A program made the position numbers and the translations under genes. Under the pieces are notes generated by a model, which saw only the letters and a program-made list of their open reading frames with translations, ran no database searches and was not told the DNA's origin. From positions 1 through 64,000 of the forward strand of contig MARA01000022.1 of the NCBI GenBank assembly GCA_001792895.1: a DNA stretch of 64,000 nt, written 5' to 3'. Numbering within the stretch: the stretch's first letter is position 1; every line of letters starts with the position of its first letter. The stretch is from Lentinus brumalis (taxonomy: Eukaryota; Basidiomycota; Agaricomycetes; Polyporales; Polyporaceae). Positions 44,549 through 56,465 of this stretch are shown in pieces.

Positions 44549-47195
44549 TTATGTGCTCCTTGCTGCATCCATCACGACGCTCAGCAACTTGTTATAGTCT
44601 GGAGTACCCAGACCAGTAGCCTGCGGACCACCATCAGCTCAATCCTAACCCATATTAACTAAAGCAGACGTACCGGATCCCATCCCGCCAGCGCAGGGAA
44701 GCCCTCCGCTCCACACCCATTGTTCGTCCCATTCGTCACATCATTGAACGCGGCAGCGCCCTGCGAATACAACAATGGGTTGATAAACCCGAGCGCGGCC
44801 TTGCCCGCCTTCAGCCGCTCATCGTTCAGCAGCGCGATGACGCTCGCGAACGTCGGTGTCGACGCGCTCGTTCCGAGGACGAGCTCCCATGCGCCGCTCT
44901 CGCGGATCAGGTAGTTGAGCGCCTGGGCGGAGACGTCGGGGTACCCGCGGCCGGTGGTGTTATACAGGCCGGAGTTCGTGCTGCCCAATGCGGTGAGGTA
45001 TGATGAGACGGCAGAGGCCTGGTAGTCCGGGCGCGCAAAGATGTTGGAGAAGCCGCCTGAGGAGAAGGGCGCGACAACTTCGGGGTCGATGCCCTGCGTG
45101 CCACCGACGGAGGTCAGGCTGCGACATCGGCATTGCTTCAATGGGCCAGAACGCGGAAGGGAAGACTAAGAACTCACAATGGGCAGGTGCTAGGGAAAGT
45201 GGGCCCGAAGGTCGTCCCGGCAGCGCTGCACTGGCTGTTGTACCCGAAGCTGTACACACCATTGTCGCCAGAGCAGAAAAGGACGGTCGTTCCCCGCGCA
45301 CCGAGTTGCGCATACGCATTGCAAAATGTCCTGCATCGCGATTAAGCCATGAGCACAATATATCATCAGAAACGGCTTACTGCGCGACGTCTTCTGAGCC
45401 AGCGAACGCGTTCTCGTTGAAGCCATAGCTCGTGCTGAGAACCAAGGGAACCTCGTCCTGGGCGAGGAAGTAGTTGACCAGATCGATGAAGCCGGTTGCT
45501 GAGCTTTCGCCGACAGAGTAGAACGTGGTCGGCACCCCAGTCGCTATGCCCACAATGTACTGGATGTCAAGGGTCTGATGTGCGGGGTTAAGCAGACGAT
45601 AGTAGTTGAGAGCACGAGAACGCGTACTGCTTCAAGGGTGCCGTTGCCGGATGTTGCGCCACTGTCGACGGAGACGATATCAAATGCTGGAGTGGTGGTA
45701 ACATCTGTCCTGAGCGACGAGAAGAATGTCTGTGCGTCGAACACCGAGAACAATATCCCATGTTGCCCGGGATAACCTTGGGATAACATCGGGATGAAAG
45801 AGTAAATTTTGACTGATGGTTTTCGTAGACAACTTGCAGACAAAATCTTTGCTGTTGCCTAGGATGGATTTTGCATGTTGGCTTAGGGAACATGGGAAAA
45901 ACCTAGTGACTGTTGTTGCCCTGTCGCCAGCGGATAATATTCAGGTGAAATACAATACATTGACTGGCTGTTGCCCTCCGCAAACAGGAGAGTAACAGGA
46001 GGAGTTATATACCATTGTTGCCTGTGGGGACATTCAACATGGTGGCTAGATGCTTGCTGGGTGTCCTCCGACATGTCATCCAGGCAACATATTTAATATT
46101 TCCCAGATGTTTTCTGCCAGATAACATCCAGGCGCCATGCGGACCAAATCCTGTAAGTTGTCCCCGACAACACTGAGGTAACTTCTAGACAGCCTTATAA
46201 ATGTTGAAGCCACAATTTCCCCATGCTGCCCACGAAAACCATTGAACAACATTTAGTCTTCTATCCCAATGTTTTCGACATGTTATCTCGGGCAACATCA
46301 GTCATTGTTCTCGGTGGAAGTCAGCACTGCTTGCCTTGTCTCTCTGAATGATCAGATCACCTACGCTGAGATCATCTTCGGTAGCCATCTCGCGGAGGTA
46401 GCCGCTAACAGCAAGGCTGTTATTTGACGCGGTCGCAGCGGCGGTGGGGATGTTGTACAGGTCCTGCAGACATTCCGGAAATATCTGCTGAGAGCACAGA
46501 TCGGGTGGCGTAGCTCTCTTAGGCAACGCCCTCGGCGGCTGGACTATCTCGAAAGTAGGTCGGCTGCTGATCGGGGCCGAGATGAACCTAGTGTCCTGTG
46601 TTAGCATAGCAGGCAACCAGCCGACAGCGAGCCGAGACACATACTGCGTGGTAGGGAAGATGAATTGCACATGGTCCTCCACGTCCGGAGGCACCGTCAT
46701 CGATAGAGTGCGAGTCACGGTGGTGTTGGTGGTCTGATCCAGGTAATGCGTGAAGTTCGCACTAAGGAGCGAGTTGGCCACGGAGACAGAGAGCTCGATG
46801 CGGAGGATGTCCCCGGAAGGCGACACTACTTGCGGTTTCAGGTTATGCGTCGCGAGCCAGTCTGTGACGGCCTTGACACTCTCGGCTTTCGGGGCAACGA
46901 ATGCTTCCACCTGTCAGCGTGTTAGCACAACATCGAGCGGACGTGTCAATAGAAGCAATACCTCGGCTTTGGTGAGATGCTTGCCATATTTCGGGCTGGC
47001 AGGGTCGCTGACGTCGTACAGTGCTGAGTGGAGTCCCTCGATGTTTGTCGGAGGAAGGGCGAGTGTAAGAGTGACGGATGATTCGGAGGACGCTGGGTGC
47101 AAAGGGACGAAGTGCGGACTAGGGACAACGCTTGTCTTAGCTCCGTAGACGCCATGACAGAGAAGACCCAGGCTGACAACGATGAAGCCGAGCAT
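44549..47195 (-). CDS. sedolisin-family peptidase A (S53, tripeptidyl-peptidase-like)
   Basis: Eight exons: 47195-46962, 46910-46645, 46587-46365, 45729-45628, 45574-45381, 45330-45178, 45118-44674, 44620-44549. All boundaries are GT/AG with matching phase, giving ~562 aa. The start at 47195 gives a signal peptide (MLGFIVVSLGLLCHGVYG). The pro-domain (HPASSESSVTLTLALP, YGKHLTKAE) precedes a catalytic domain with the S53 acids: Glu and Asp in LEA/TLDIQY across the exon 4/5 junction, Asp in FCSGDNGV, and Ser in GTSASTPTFASV. The calcium-site region is FNDVTNGTNNGCG plus GWDP/ATGLGTPDY. Role: secreted acidic peptidase. Intron 3 is 635 bp instead of ~50 because of an inserted element. First of three tandem paralogues. 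Confidence 0.92.
45742..46316. mobile_element. inverted-repeat element inside sedolisin A intron 3
   Basis: The ends are inverted repeats: CACCGAGAACAAT at 45742-45754 against its complement at 46304-46316, and ATGTTGCCCGGGATAAC at 45760-45776 against 46282-46298 with one mismatch. The ~575-bp interior is AT-richer than its surroundings and saturated with GTTGCC and AACAT words on both strands (for example near 45852, 45910, 45970, 46015, 46084, 46291). There is no coding frame and no clear target duplication. Removal leaves a ~60-bp intron. Confidence 0.7.
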
Positions 47196-48328
47196 GAATA
47201 TGGGATGCCAAAACAGAAGAGGCAGAGGAGGTTGTGGGGATATGAGGACCTGGACTGCCAGCACCCCTCCTTAAGTATATGTCGACGTTGCCCGAGGTTC
47301 GACGATCCGATATGCTGCGCCGTGCGACGCCGCCAAGGGGCTATGTAGCGACTACTCACATGGCACCTCGTAGCACTGTACTAGTACAGCCGGCGCATGC
47401 GTTGCAATCGTATGCACAGGCTCCGCCCATGCGTGCGTGCATATCCCACTGGTGTTCGAAGAGCACCTGGGCAGCGTAACCATCAGCTGGGCGGTCCAAA
47501 AAAGGCGTAAAGCGTTGTTAGGGAGTGAACCCTAGTCTCATCAAAGAGCGCTTTCTGAAGATTGGAGCTTAGGAGCCACGTACGTTTACATGTCTATAGC
47601 GACCATCTGGACTGGGTGCGAGACAGCTCCTGGTCGCCGGCCACTGGCGTGTCGCGTCGTGATTCAATAGCGAGTGTCAAATCTCCTGTGCGTAATATTG
47701 AGAGCAGATCCATTGCAGAAGATCTATTCGTTGCTGGAGAAGGTGTCTTTCCGCGATGGTACGAGAGGACGACGAAGAAGGACGGACCCTGCCAGAGAGT
47801 GGCTGTACATGCAATTTATTCCCACGATTGCGTCCAACCGATCCGGGCTGGTTCACTTCGCGGGCAAGTGTACTAAGCTATCCCGCTACGTTCTTCCGAG
47901 TGTGTTGAGGAACTCAGCAGATAACGATAGTTTTGGACAAGATTGATGATGGGCTTGTACGAGGATACCTATCATAGGGACGACCAGGCGTTCTCAATCC
48001 GGCACGTGGCGGTTCGATTCGCTGTTTCGGGCGCGCCAGCGTCTCGACTTCCTCTTTCGATGGGACACACTTAGCGCCTTCAAGTTACAGAGCCCCGAAT
48101 GAACTCATCTCGTCGCGATCCTCCGTCATGAAACTTAGCTGAGTTGCTTGTGATGCTTCCGATGTCGAACTTCGTCGTGAACCCACGAGACCGCAACCGA
48201 CCGTCCCCTCATTGAGTCATGCCACTTCGTACACAGTGCATACATACTTATCCGGAGATTACACAGCTATATCACTTGCAAGAATTGCTGCCGAGTTCGC
48301 GACCCTCCTATTAGTAGTCACCCGAGTC
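47196..48328. other. intergenic between sedolisin genes A and B
   Basis: It contains the upstream region of gene A and the 3' flank of gene B. A TATA-like TTAAGTATAT lies at ~47272-47281, some 80 bp upstream of the ATG of gene A. No further gene is recognised. Confidence 0.45.
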
Positions 48329-50371
48329 TCAAAGCGACAAGACGAGGTTCAAGAGCTTGGTGTAGTCCGGCGTACCCAGCCCGGTGACCTGAATGAGCGG
48401 ACGGATCAGCTATGTCGACCAGAATTTCAACAGAACACCACATACCGGATCCCACCCAGCCAGCGCCGGGAACCCCTGCTTACCGCAGCCCGGGTTACTT
48501 CCACTCGTAATATCGTTCAAGGCCGGCACGCCCTGCGAATACAGCAGCGGGTTGATGAACCCCAGCGCCGGCTTGCCCGCATTGAGCCGCGCATCGTTCA
48601 GCAGCGCGATGACACTCGCCCACGTCGGCGTCGACGCGCTCGTGCCGAGGACGAAGAAGAGCTCGTCCGCGATCCACGTGAAGAAGTTCACGGACTGCGC
48701 GGAGATGTCCGGGAAGCCGCGCCCGGAGGTGTTGTAGAGCCCGGCGTTCGTGCTTCCGATCTCCTTGAAGTACTGCTGCACGGCGCTCTCTTGGTAAGAC
48801 GGGCGCGCAAAGATGTTCGAGAAGCCCCCGGAGGAGAAGGAGGCAGCGACTTCTGGGTTTACGCCTTGAGTTCCGCCGACGGACGTCAGGCTGTGGCGAG
48901 TCAGCGGTCTTCACGTCTAGCCATGACTCGTGTCACTCACAAGGGGCAGCCGCTGGGGAACGTGGGTCCGAACTGAGTAGCGGAGCAGCTGCTGTTAAAC
49001 GAGAAGCTGTATACGCCGTTGTCACCTGAGCAGAAGAGCACGGTCGTCCCCGAGCACCGAGCTGAGCGTAGACATCACAGAAGGACCTGCCAGTCTTTAG
49101 ATGGACTCGAGCACGCACGGAGAATGTACTCACTCCGCCAAGTCCACGTCGAAACTGAAGCTGTTTTCATTGAAGCCGTAGCTGGTGCTGAGCACCAGCG
49201 GGGTCTCTTTCTGCGCGAGCAAGGAGTTCGCGAGATCCATGAAGCCAATTGCGCTGGCGTCTCCGACAGAGTAAAGCGTGGTGGGCACGCCGGTAGCTAC
49301 TCCGACGGTATACTGGATATCGAGGCTCTGAAAACCGCGTCAATCAAATCATCTCCTGCAGCTTCGAAGAAAGTACCAACAGCTTCGAGTGTCCCAGTTC
49401 CAGAAGTGACGCCGCCGTCCACGGACACAATGGTGAAGTTGGGCGTCGGGGTCACGTCAGGCCTGAAGTCTTGGAAGAAGAGCTGTCGACCTCGTTAGTG
49501 AGCGCGCATGGGTGACATGGAGGAAAGCGCACGTTCAAGTCTGCCTCAGTGGCTATCTCGCCCAGGTATTGGCTAACCGCCAGGTTGTTCCCGGGATTAG
49601 TAGCGCGTGCTGATGGGATGTTGTAGAAGTCCTCCAGACACTCCGGGAAGATCTCAGTCTGGCACTCGCTAGGGGGCGTCGCCTTCTTCGTCAAAGCAGA
49701 TTTGGGCGGCTGCACAACCTTGAACAGCGCCTCATTTCCGTTCGGGGGCGGTATAAACCTTATGGAAGACCGTGTCAGAGCCGTGATGCGCTCGAGTGGT
49801 CGAACATCAGACGTACTGCGTGGTCGGGAAGACGAACTTGACGTGCTGTTCGACATCCTCGGGGATAGTGAACGACAGCGTGCGGACCAGCGTCGTGTCG
49901 GTTTGCTTGTCGGCGAATTCGGTGAAGTTCGCGCTCAGCAACGCGTTCGCAGTCGACACCGGAACGTTGATGCGCAGCATGTCCCCAGAGGGCGACACGA
50001 CCTCGGGCTTGATGCTGTGTTTGGATAGCCAGTCTGTGACTGCTTGCACGCTCTCCGCCTTGGGTGCGACGAACGCTTCGACCTGCAGACATATAAGTCA
50101 CCTTTCCGGTATAACGATGGGCAGGATTTACCTCGGCCTTGGTCAAGTACTTTCCATAGTTGGGGCTCGTAGGGTCGCTAACGTCGTACAGTGCTGCATG
50201 AAGCCCGTCAATGTTAGTGGGTGGGAGGCCGAATGTCAGCGAGATGGATTGCCCCGGAGAAGCTGCATGCAGTGGCACAAATTGTGGGCTTTGCGGCACG
50301 GTCCTCTGCGCGCCATGGACCCCGGATGAGAGGGAGAGAAGGCCGAAGACGACGGAAGCTGCAGAGAGCAT
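48329..50371 (-). CDS. sedolisin-family peptidase B, one-base frameshift in exon 6
   Basis: Exons 50371-50132, 50082-49817, 49758-49533, 49482-49381, 49327-49134, 49086-48941, 48890-48446, 48388-48329, with splice positions identical to genes A and C. The signal peptide is MLSAASVVFGLLSLSSGVHG. The catalytic text matches: LEA/SLDIQY, GTSASTPTWASV, GWDP/VTGLGTPDY. In exon 6 the frame breaks after YAQLGARG: gene A reads GGTCGTTCCCC on the plus strand where B reads GGTCGTCCCC (~49043-49052). The oxyanion-Asp segment SGDNGVYSF is intact one base out. Exon 6 is 146 bp versus 147 in gene C. It is either a pseudogene by one deletion or an assembly error; everything else is intact. Confidence 0.9.
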
Positions 50372-52110
50372 GCTTGCTGGGGAAGGGATCAGGGAACCTG
50401 AGCACCTTGATCAGTACAAGAGTGAGCACAGTCCCTTTAAAAGCCTTGCAGGCGGCTGAACGAGGTTCCATTTCGAGGCCATCATCGAGTCGAGTCTCCG
50501 TAGAAGCGGATGTCTGACATGTTGACAGGCACGCCTCGGAGTTATTCGATAAGCGCGAGCATACAGTATGTATCATTCATCACATCCCTGTCAGGGTATA
50601 AGGCAGTAAGGAGAGCGTCCATTGGGCAATGTATGGAACTTACGGCAGGTGTCCAAGGCGCCGGGTGTTCACATCCTGCGATGATCTCTCATCAGAACTA
50701 CAGTACAGAAGCTTGCAGCGTTCCGGCACGGTCGGCTCGGAGAGAGCTCGCCGAACGAATACGGATGTGACTCGGTGTCGTCTGGGCAGTCCGAGACCGA
50801 CATGGATATGGCTGGCGGAGGAGTGGTTGACTCATACAGCTCCAAACCCGGGAACTCGGTTATGCACTGAGGTTTTGACGGAAGTTGACGGCTCCTTGTG
50901 GCCGAAATCTAGGGAAGGTCACACAAGACCGCGCGAGATACCGTCTCCTCCAGACCGCCCACCAACGTGGCACGGCGAGCGTGGCAGTGGCACGAAGACA
51001 TCGTGGGGCCGTCTGCAGTGGCAAATCCGGGGATCCTTACACCGTCGGCCGGAACGTCGCATGTGCCCGTAGACGAAGGCCCGGGAACCGCGTGGCCTTG
51101 AAGGTGTGCGAGTCTGGTGCGGCAGAGCTCAGCCTCTTTCTCGAGGAGCTCGATGCGACGGGTTTTCAAAGCGAGCTTGAAGACGGCGATCTCAGGGGCG
51201 ACCAGATCTTCTTCAGTCTTTATGCACTTCGCCCCGCGGAAGTCTCCGAGGCGCTCGGCCACGTTTCAAATGTTCCTACACATCGGCTGGCCCAATCATA
51301 GTAGTACCCGTGCGAGGCATGGCGGCGAGTGCTCTTTGTTCTCGGGGTTTGACCAAGCCCCGGTCTTGGGTTTGAAACACAGTACCTGCAGGAGGGAAGG
51401 CGTCAGATCTGGTTTCCTCACTACCGAGTATGGACCGGAACCTCTAGGTAACACCGCCGCCGTCGATGTGCACTGCGATTCCGGGTCAACGAAGATCGTA
51501 AAGAAGCGCGGCGCTGATTTGGAAGAGAACTACACAGCACGGGGAGGAAACGGTAGACTGGAAATAGGGACATACTGAGTGGCCATCTTCGCATCCTCAT
51601 GTGAATTGGGACGAGGGAGTCGCGAATCTAAAAGTCGAACAGCCTGCGATCGTACTCGCCAAGCATCGAAGTTGTATGTGGGCGGGAAGAGTTTCTCCTC
51701 GTGTTGCGTCATGACGAAGGTGTTTCATCGGCCGAACCTGTTGAATTGCACCGGCCAATATCTGAGTGGTCTGTGCAACTGCGGACCAACTATTGTGCAT
51801 CCTCCTCAGGAGACGCCTGCCCAACGTATTCAAAGCAGTGCGGCACATCAAGTTCTAAAGCAGAATCAACTCGAACTTGGAGGACTCCCTAAGAGATCGA
51901 GATGCTGAACGACCCACCTGCCACCTGCGCGTATACTGATGACCGTCGATGGGGTGACAGCACTACGCAACACATGTTTGCGATTTCTGTTGACCGCATG
52001 ATATTACATCGCCATCGAAGAGATTGGTTTCGGAATAATCGTTCAGCATAAGTAGGGGAAGCGGCTTGTCGCTCCCTCGATAGCCTCTCTCAACACCCAC
52101 CAGTCGGACA
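50372..52110. other. intergenic between sedolisin genes B and C
   Basis: Contains the gene B promoter region and a kinase-like fragment (50909-51262, minus). The remaining frames are short and incoherent. Confidence 0.45.
50909..51262 (-). pseudogene. kinase-like gene fragment
   Basis: IAVFKLALKTRRIELLEKEAEL followed by CRTRLAHLQGHAVPG parallels the kinase-like gene at 31.6 kb (ICKVAYGRRRAELLKKEADL, RDKLASLQGKWVP). After this the resemblance ends and no HRD or DFG segment follows. It is probably a truncated relative, not a working gene. Confidence 0.45.
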
Positions 52111-54180
52111 TCAGGCTGAGAGGCCCATAACGAGAGCCAGCAGCTTCTCGTAATCCGGCGTGCCCAGCCCAGTCACCTGTGAAGGAGCGAGGTCAGATCG
52201 GCAAGCCTTTCACTGGCAACGAATGCTCGTACCGGATCCCATCCCTCCATCGTAGGGAAGCCCTGAGCCCCACATCCGGGGTTACTCCCGCTCGTGATAT
52301 CGTTCAACGCCACAGCGCCCTGAGAGTACAACAGCGGGTTGATGAACCCGAGCGGGGGCTTCCCCGCGTTGAGCAGCGCGTCGTTGAGCAGCGCAACAAC
52401 GCTCGCAAAGGTCGGCGTGGACGCGCTCGTGCCCTCGAGCAGGCCGAACACGCCGTTGATTCTAGTGATGAAGTTGACGGACTGGGCGGAGACGTCGGGA
52501 AAAGCGCGGCCGGTACTGTTAAAGAGGCCTGCGTTCGTGCCGCCAAGGGCGTCGAGGTAACCTTCGACTGCGGTGCTCTGGTAGTCAGGACGAGCGAAGA
52601 TGTTCGAGAAGCCTCCGCCCGAGAAGGGCGCTGCGACTTCAGGAGTGAAGCCTTGGGTTCCGCCGACCGACGTCAGGCTGTGGTGGCGAAGATCAGAAGG
52701 TGAAATGACGCCCAAAAAGAAGTAATGACGTACAAAGGGCAACCGCTAGGGAAGGTAGGGCCGAACGTGGTGGCATCGCATGTGCTGTTGAACGAGAAGC
52801 TGTATACGCCGTTGTCCCCGGAACAGAAGAAGACACTGGTGCCACGAGCACCGAGCTGAGCGTACGCATCACAGAAGGTGCTGAATCAGTGGGATGAGCA
52901 CATATGATTTATAAGAGGAAGACAACGACGCACTTCGCCAAGTCTTCTGCCCCTTCAAAATCGACCTCGTTGAAGCCATAGCTGGTAGTGAGCACGAGCG
53001 GCAGCTCGTCCTGAGCAAGCAGAAAGTTGACGAGATCGATAAACCCTTCGGTAGTCGGCTGGCCAACGGAGTAGAGAGTAGTCGGGACACCGGTCGCCAC
53101 CCCGACGGTGTACTGTATGTCGAGACTCTGCAATCTGTGTTTCAGTACGGGCATACCAGCAGAGAAGAAAGAGCTGCCTACAGCTTCGAGCGTTCCGTTT
53201 CCGCTGGTAATGCCGTTGTCTACGGAAACGATGCTGAAGTCAGGAGCAGTTGTGACATCCGGTCTGAAGGCCAAGAAGAAAAACTAGGTTGATGTCAGTG
53301 ACACATCTTTGAGGACCAGTGAACAGAAGGTAGCATACGTCAAGATCGGCCTGAGTTGCGATCTCGTCGATATAAGCGCTAACGCCTAAGCTGTTCCCCG
53401 AAGCAGTGGCAGGTGCGGCGGGAATGTGGTAGAAGTCCTCCAAGCACTCCGGATCGACGTCAACAGAGCATATCTGTGGCAAAGTCTGCCGCTTGTGGGC
53501 CAGCGCCGGGGGCGTGACAACTTGGAAGCTCGGCTTCTCCCGCGTGGTGGCCGAGATGAACCTGCCAGTGATACCTCTATATCAGCCAGATAGCATGGTG
53601 ATGTCCAGTGAAACGTACTGTGTGGTAGGATAAATGAACTTGAGGTGGGGCTCCACATCGTCAGGCAGCGAGATGGACAGTGTCCGCACTAGGGTCGTGC
53701 CGCTGGTCTTGTCCTCAAATTCAGTGAAGTTGGCACCGAGCAGGGAGTTCGCTTTCGAGACGGGGATGTCGATGCGCAACATGTCTCCGGACGAAGAGAC
53801 CACCTCGGGGTGAACGCTATGCTGCGTCAGCCAGTCGGTGACAGCCTTGACACTGTCTGGCTTAGGCGCAACGAACGCTTCAACCTACGTGAAAGAAATT
53901 AATGCCCCAGCCCCAGCAAAGATGTATGAGTTAAGCGTACTTCAGACTTGGAAAGATGCTTCCCGTAATTCGGGCTCTTTGGGTCGCTAACATCGTACAG
54001 CGCCGCGTGGAGGCCATCGATGTTCGTCGGGGGCAGAGCCAGTGTCAACTTAATCGACGACGTCGACGACGCTGGACGCAGAGGAACGAACTTGGACCGG
54101 GGTATGACAGTCGTCTGACGGCCGTGTACTCCGACTGAGAGGGCCGCAACCAGGAGAGCAACGAGGAAAGATACAGCCAT
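52111..54180 (-). CDS. sedolisin-family peptidase C (S53)
   Basis: Eight exons with uninterrupted frame: 54180-53941, 53884-53619, 53561-53339, 53283-53182, 53127-52934, 52880-52734, 52677-52233, 52176-52111; 560 aa. The signal peptide is MAVSFLVALLVAALSVGVHG. The pro-domain (KLTLALPPTNIDGLHAALYD) and catalytic acids are Glu/Asp in LEA/SLDIQY, Asp in FCSGDNGVYSF and Ser in GTSASTPTFASV; the calcium site is GWDP/VTGLGTPDY. It is the cleanest member of the cluster and a good reference for the other two. Introns are 46-57 bp with GTACGT, GTATGC, GTAGGC or GTGCGT donors. Expected to be secreted and active at acid pH (family knowledge); whether endo- or tripeptidyl-type cannot be told. Confidence 0.95.
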
Positions 54181-55453
54181 ATTTCAGTCTGGGCAGGAGG
54201 CGTTATGAAGGAGCTCAGGACCTGGGAGAGCAGGACAAGTCCAGAGCTTTTTGAGGACCTGCAGACGCTGCTCGTTCCTGATGAGTGACGGTCCCACATG
54301 GCTCGGAGGACAGCATAAGGCTCCGCCCGGCGCAAGCTATGTATCTCCGGACACATGAACATGGGTTCTGCAGCCACGCAGGGCAGGAACAATGAGGTCA
54401 ATAGAGTCGGTGGGCGGAATGCGAGACCGACTTACGACATTTCGTACGGTACATTCCTATCAGCAGTATCACCGTGATAGACCCCCGTACCAGGACCGAG
54501 TGAGACGCACGCAGACACATGCTAGTCGAGCGCGTGAAATTCGAAACAAGGGGCGTCGGCGCTGTCCAGCAGAGGTCGTCGGACTTATGAGCAGTGAAGC
54601 TCAACGATGACGAAACATTCGGTCTAGCCCAGGTACAGAGGTCGTATTTTGGGTCCTTGGGACAGATATTATGGACAGGACATCTTGTGAGCAACGAGAA
54701 GCGGCAGAAGTTGAGTGCATGCCGAGTGCCGTCGGTGCAGGGTTGTCCTAGCGGGGTAGTCTGAGGCATCATGCGGCATCGGTGGGTTCGAAGGTCCATC
54801 GCCATACAGTTGCGAGAAAGTGATAGGTCGCGTCTCGCCATACGGAGGTTTGAATGCAGCATCGTTCAATTCAAACGCGATGGCGCACGTCTGTTACGGT
54901 CTGTGTCTGATAGACGTCGCTTTATCGTGTGCTTTCGAGTCACATACGGATGTACATACAGGTTGTGCGCACTGCGCTGAGTCGTCTGTCGTACAAATGT
55001 ACGCGCGTTTTGATCATGTATATTTTGCTCGGAGTGCTTGTACGTATTGATCCCAAAGCTGCTCAGCTGTAACACTGACAGATTGGCATGTATGTGCACC
55101 ATGATGTGGCCTTCAGTTCAGTGTGAGATTAAAGGTGTCGCTGTACACTGGAGATCAAGGGGAGACGAGGCAAAGGAGGCGGTACTTAAAAGTTGGGCAA
55201 AAGCGGCAAAGGGGACCGTGAGGCCGCGAGAATTGACTCAGTTTGTTAATACACTATGTAATGTCGCGTTACTAACTAGTACAGGCGCTTACACTCCTTG
55301 GCCTCGACCGTCACCATCGTCCCTCTCCGCCGCCTCCCCTCATCTCTCAGCTATTCCGTCAACCCGATATCGAGGGCGGATACTAGAGGACAGCAACTCC
55401 AGTGATAGAGACTCTTATCACGACGATAACTTGTGCCGACCATCCACCTCAAC
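54181..55453. other. intergenic between sedolisin C and ArfGAP genes
   Basis: Divergent promoter region. No coherent coding exon is seen. AT content rises around 54900-55100. Confidence 0.45.
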
Positions 55454-56381
55454 ATGTCGATGAACAAGATCACCGCTGAGAGGAACCAGCGGATACTGCT
55501 GGAACTAGCTACACAGCCAGGCAACGGTACGCTCGCAAGTGCTCGATGATGGCATCCATACTGACGGGCGATCGCACATGGGCAGACATCTGCGCAGATT
55601 GCAAGACACGAAACCCGCGTTGGGCATCGTACAACCTTGGCATCTTCATCTGGTGAGTCTCCGCCATTCCACTGTATATCAGCAAGTCATTGAATTAGCG
55701 AGGGCAGCGTGAACTGCGCGAGCATACACCGCAAGATGGGCACGCACATCTCGAAGGTGTAGGTAGGGCCGCGCTTCGTGTGTCGTCCAGCAGGATGACA
55801 TTCCCTCTGGTTTCAGGAAGAGCCTGACGCTTGACACATGGTCGAAGGAACAAGTCGAGGTGCGTAGTTCCCATCTCATAACTCAGCACTCTCCGCTTAC
55901 GTGCGCCCGTACGAAGTTCATGAAGTCGACGGGTAACGCCAAGTCCAACGCCCACTACAACCCGGACGAGATCAGGCATCCTCCACCGACGAACATGATC
56001 GATGCGGAGCGAGATAGTGACTTGGAGAAATACATCCGATGTGAGTCTTCTTGCGCAGCTGTTGGACAGTATGCCGACGCCCCTGCAGCCAAGTATCAGT
56101 ACAAGTCTTTCGTAACTCGTTCGGCCCAAGTTGCTGCTTTGCTGGGCCCTTCGCGATCTGCTGCTGAACGTCTAGCCTCTGGCCCTGCACGATCACAAGC
56201 AATGTCGTCGACCGCCTCTGCATCTACCCCGGCCAGCGACGCAGCCCCGGCTCGCAGCGCCTCGCCCGCTCCTGGGCTCTCGACTCTCGGGGCTCTCGGG
56301 GCGCGGCCGGCCGGCGTGTGCGCTCCCGGGCGCGGCGACGATGCCTGTTGCAGCAGAAGACATTGCGTTACGGGCATCTAG
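55454..56381 (+). CDS. ArfGAP-domain protein (Age2/SMAP-like), C-terminus uncertain
   Basis: Exons 55454-55526, 55586-55652, 55708-55758, 55817-55859, 55917-56040 and from 56089 join in correct phase. The product starts MSMNKITAERNQRILLEL. The ArfGAP zinc finger is ICADCKTRNPRWASYNLGIF followed by a cysteine completed across an intron and VNCASIHRKMG (C-x2-C-x16-C-x2-C). The arginine-finger region is present (IHRKMGTHISK), then LTLDTWSKEQVE, FMKSTGNAKSNAHYNP and DSDLEKYIR/SKYQYKSFV. Role: stimulates GTP hydrolysis on Arf in vesicle traffic. After ~56250 the frame becomes Ala/Ser/Pro- and then Gly/Arg-rich and stops at 56381 next to a minisatellite. Family members usually have a longer tail, so the 3' end may be truncated or rearranged. 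Confidence 0.85.
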
Positions 56382-56383
56382 GA

Positions 56384-56465
56384 TGGGCAGGGGTGCACCA
56401 AGGGCACCTAGGACGGGCAGGGGTGCACCAGGGCGAGTGCGATGGGCAGGGGTGCACCGGGGAGT
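56384..56465. repeat. three ~30-bp minisatellite units
   Basis: GGGCAGGGGTGCACC occurs at 56385, 56415 and 56444 with related spacers. It lies just past the stop of the ArfGAP frame. Confidence 0.8.
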
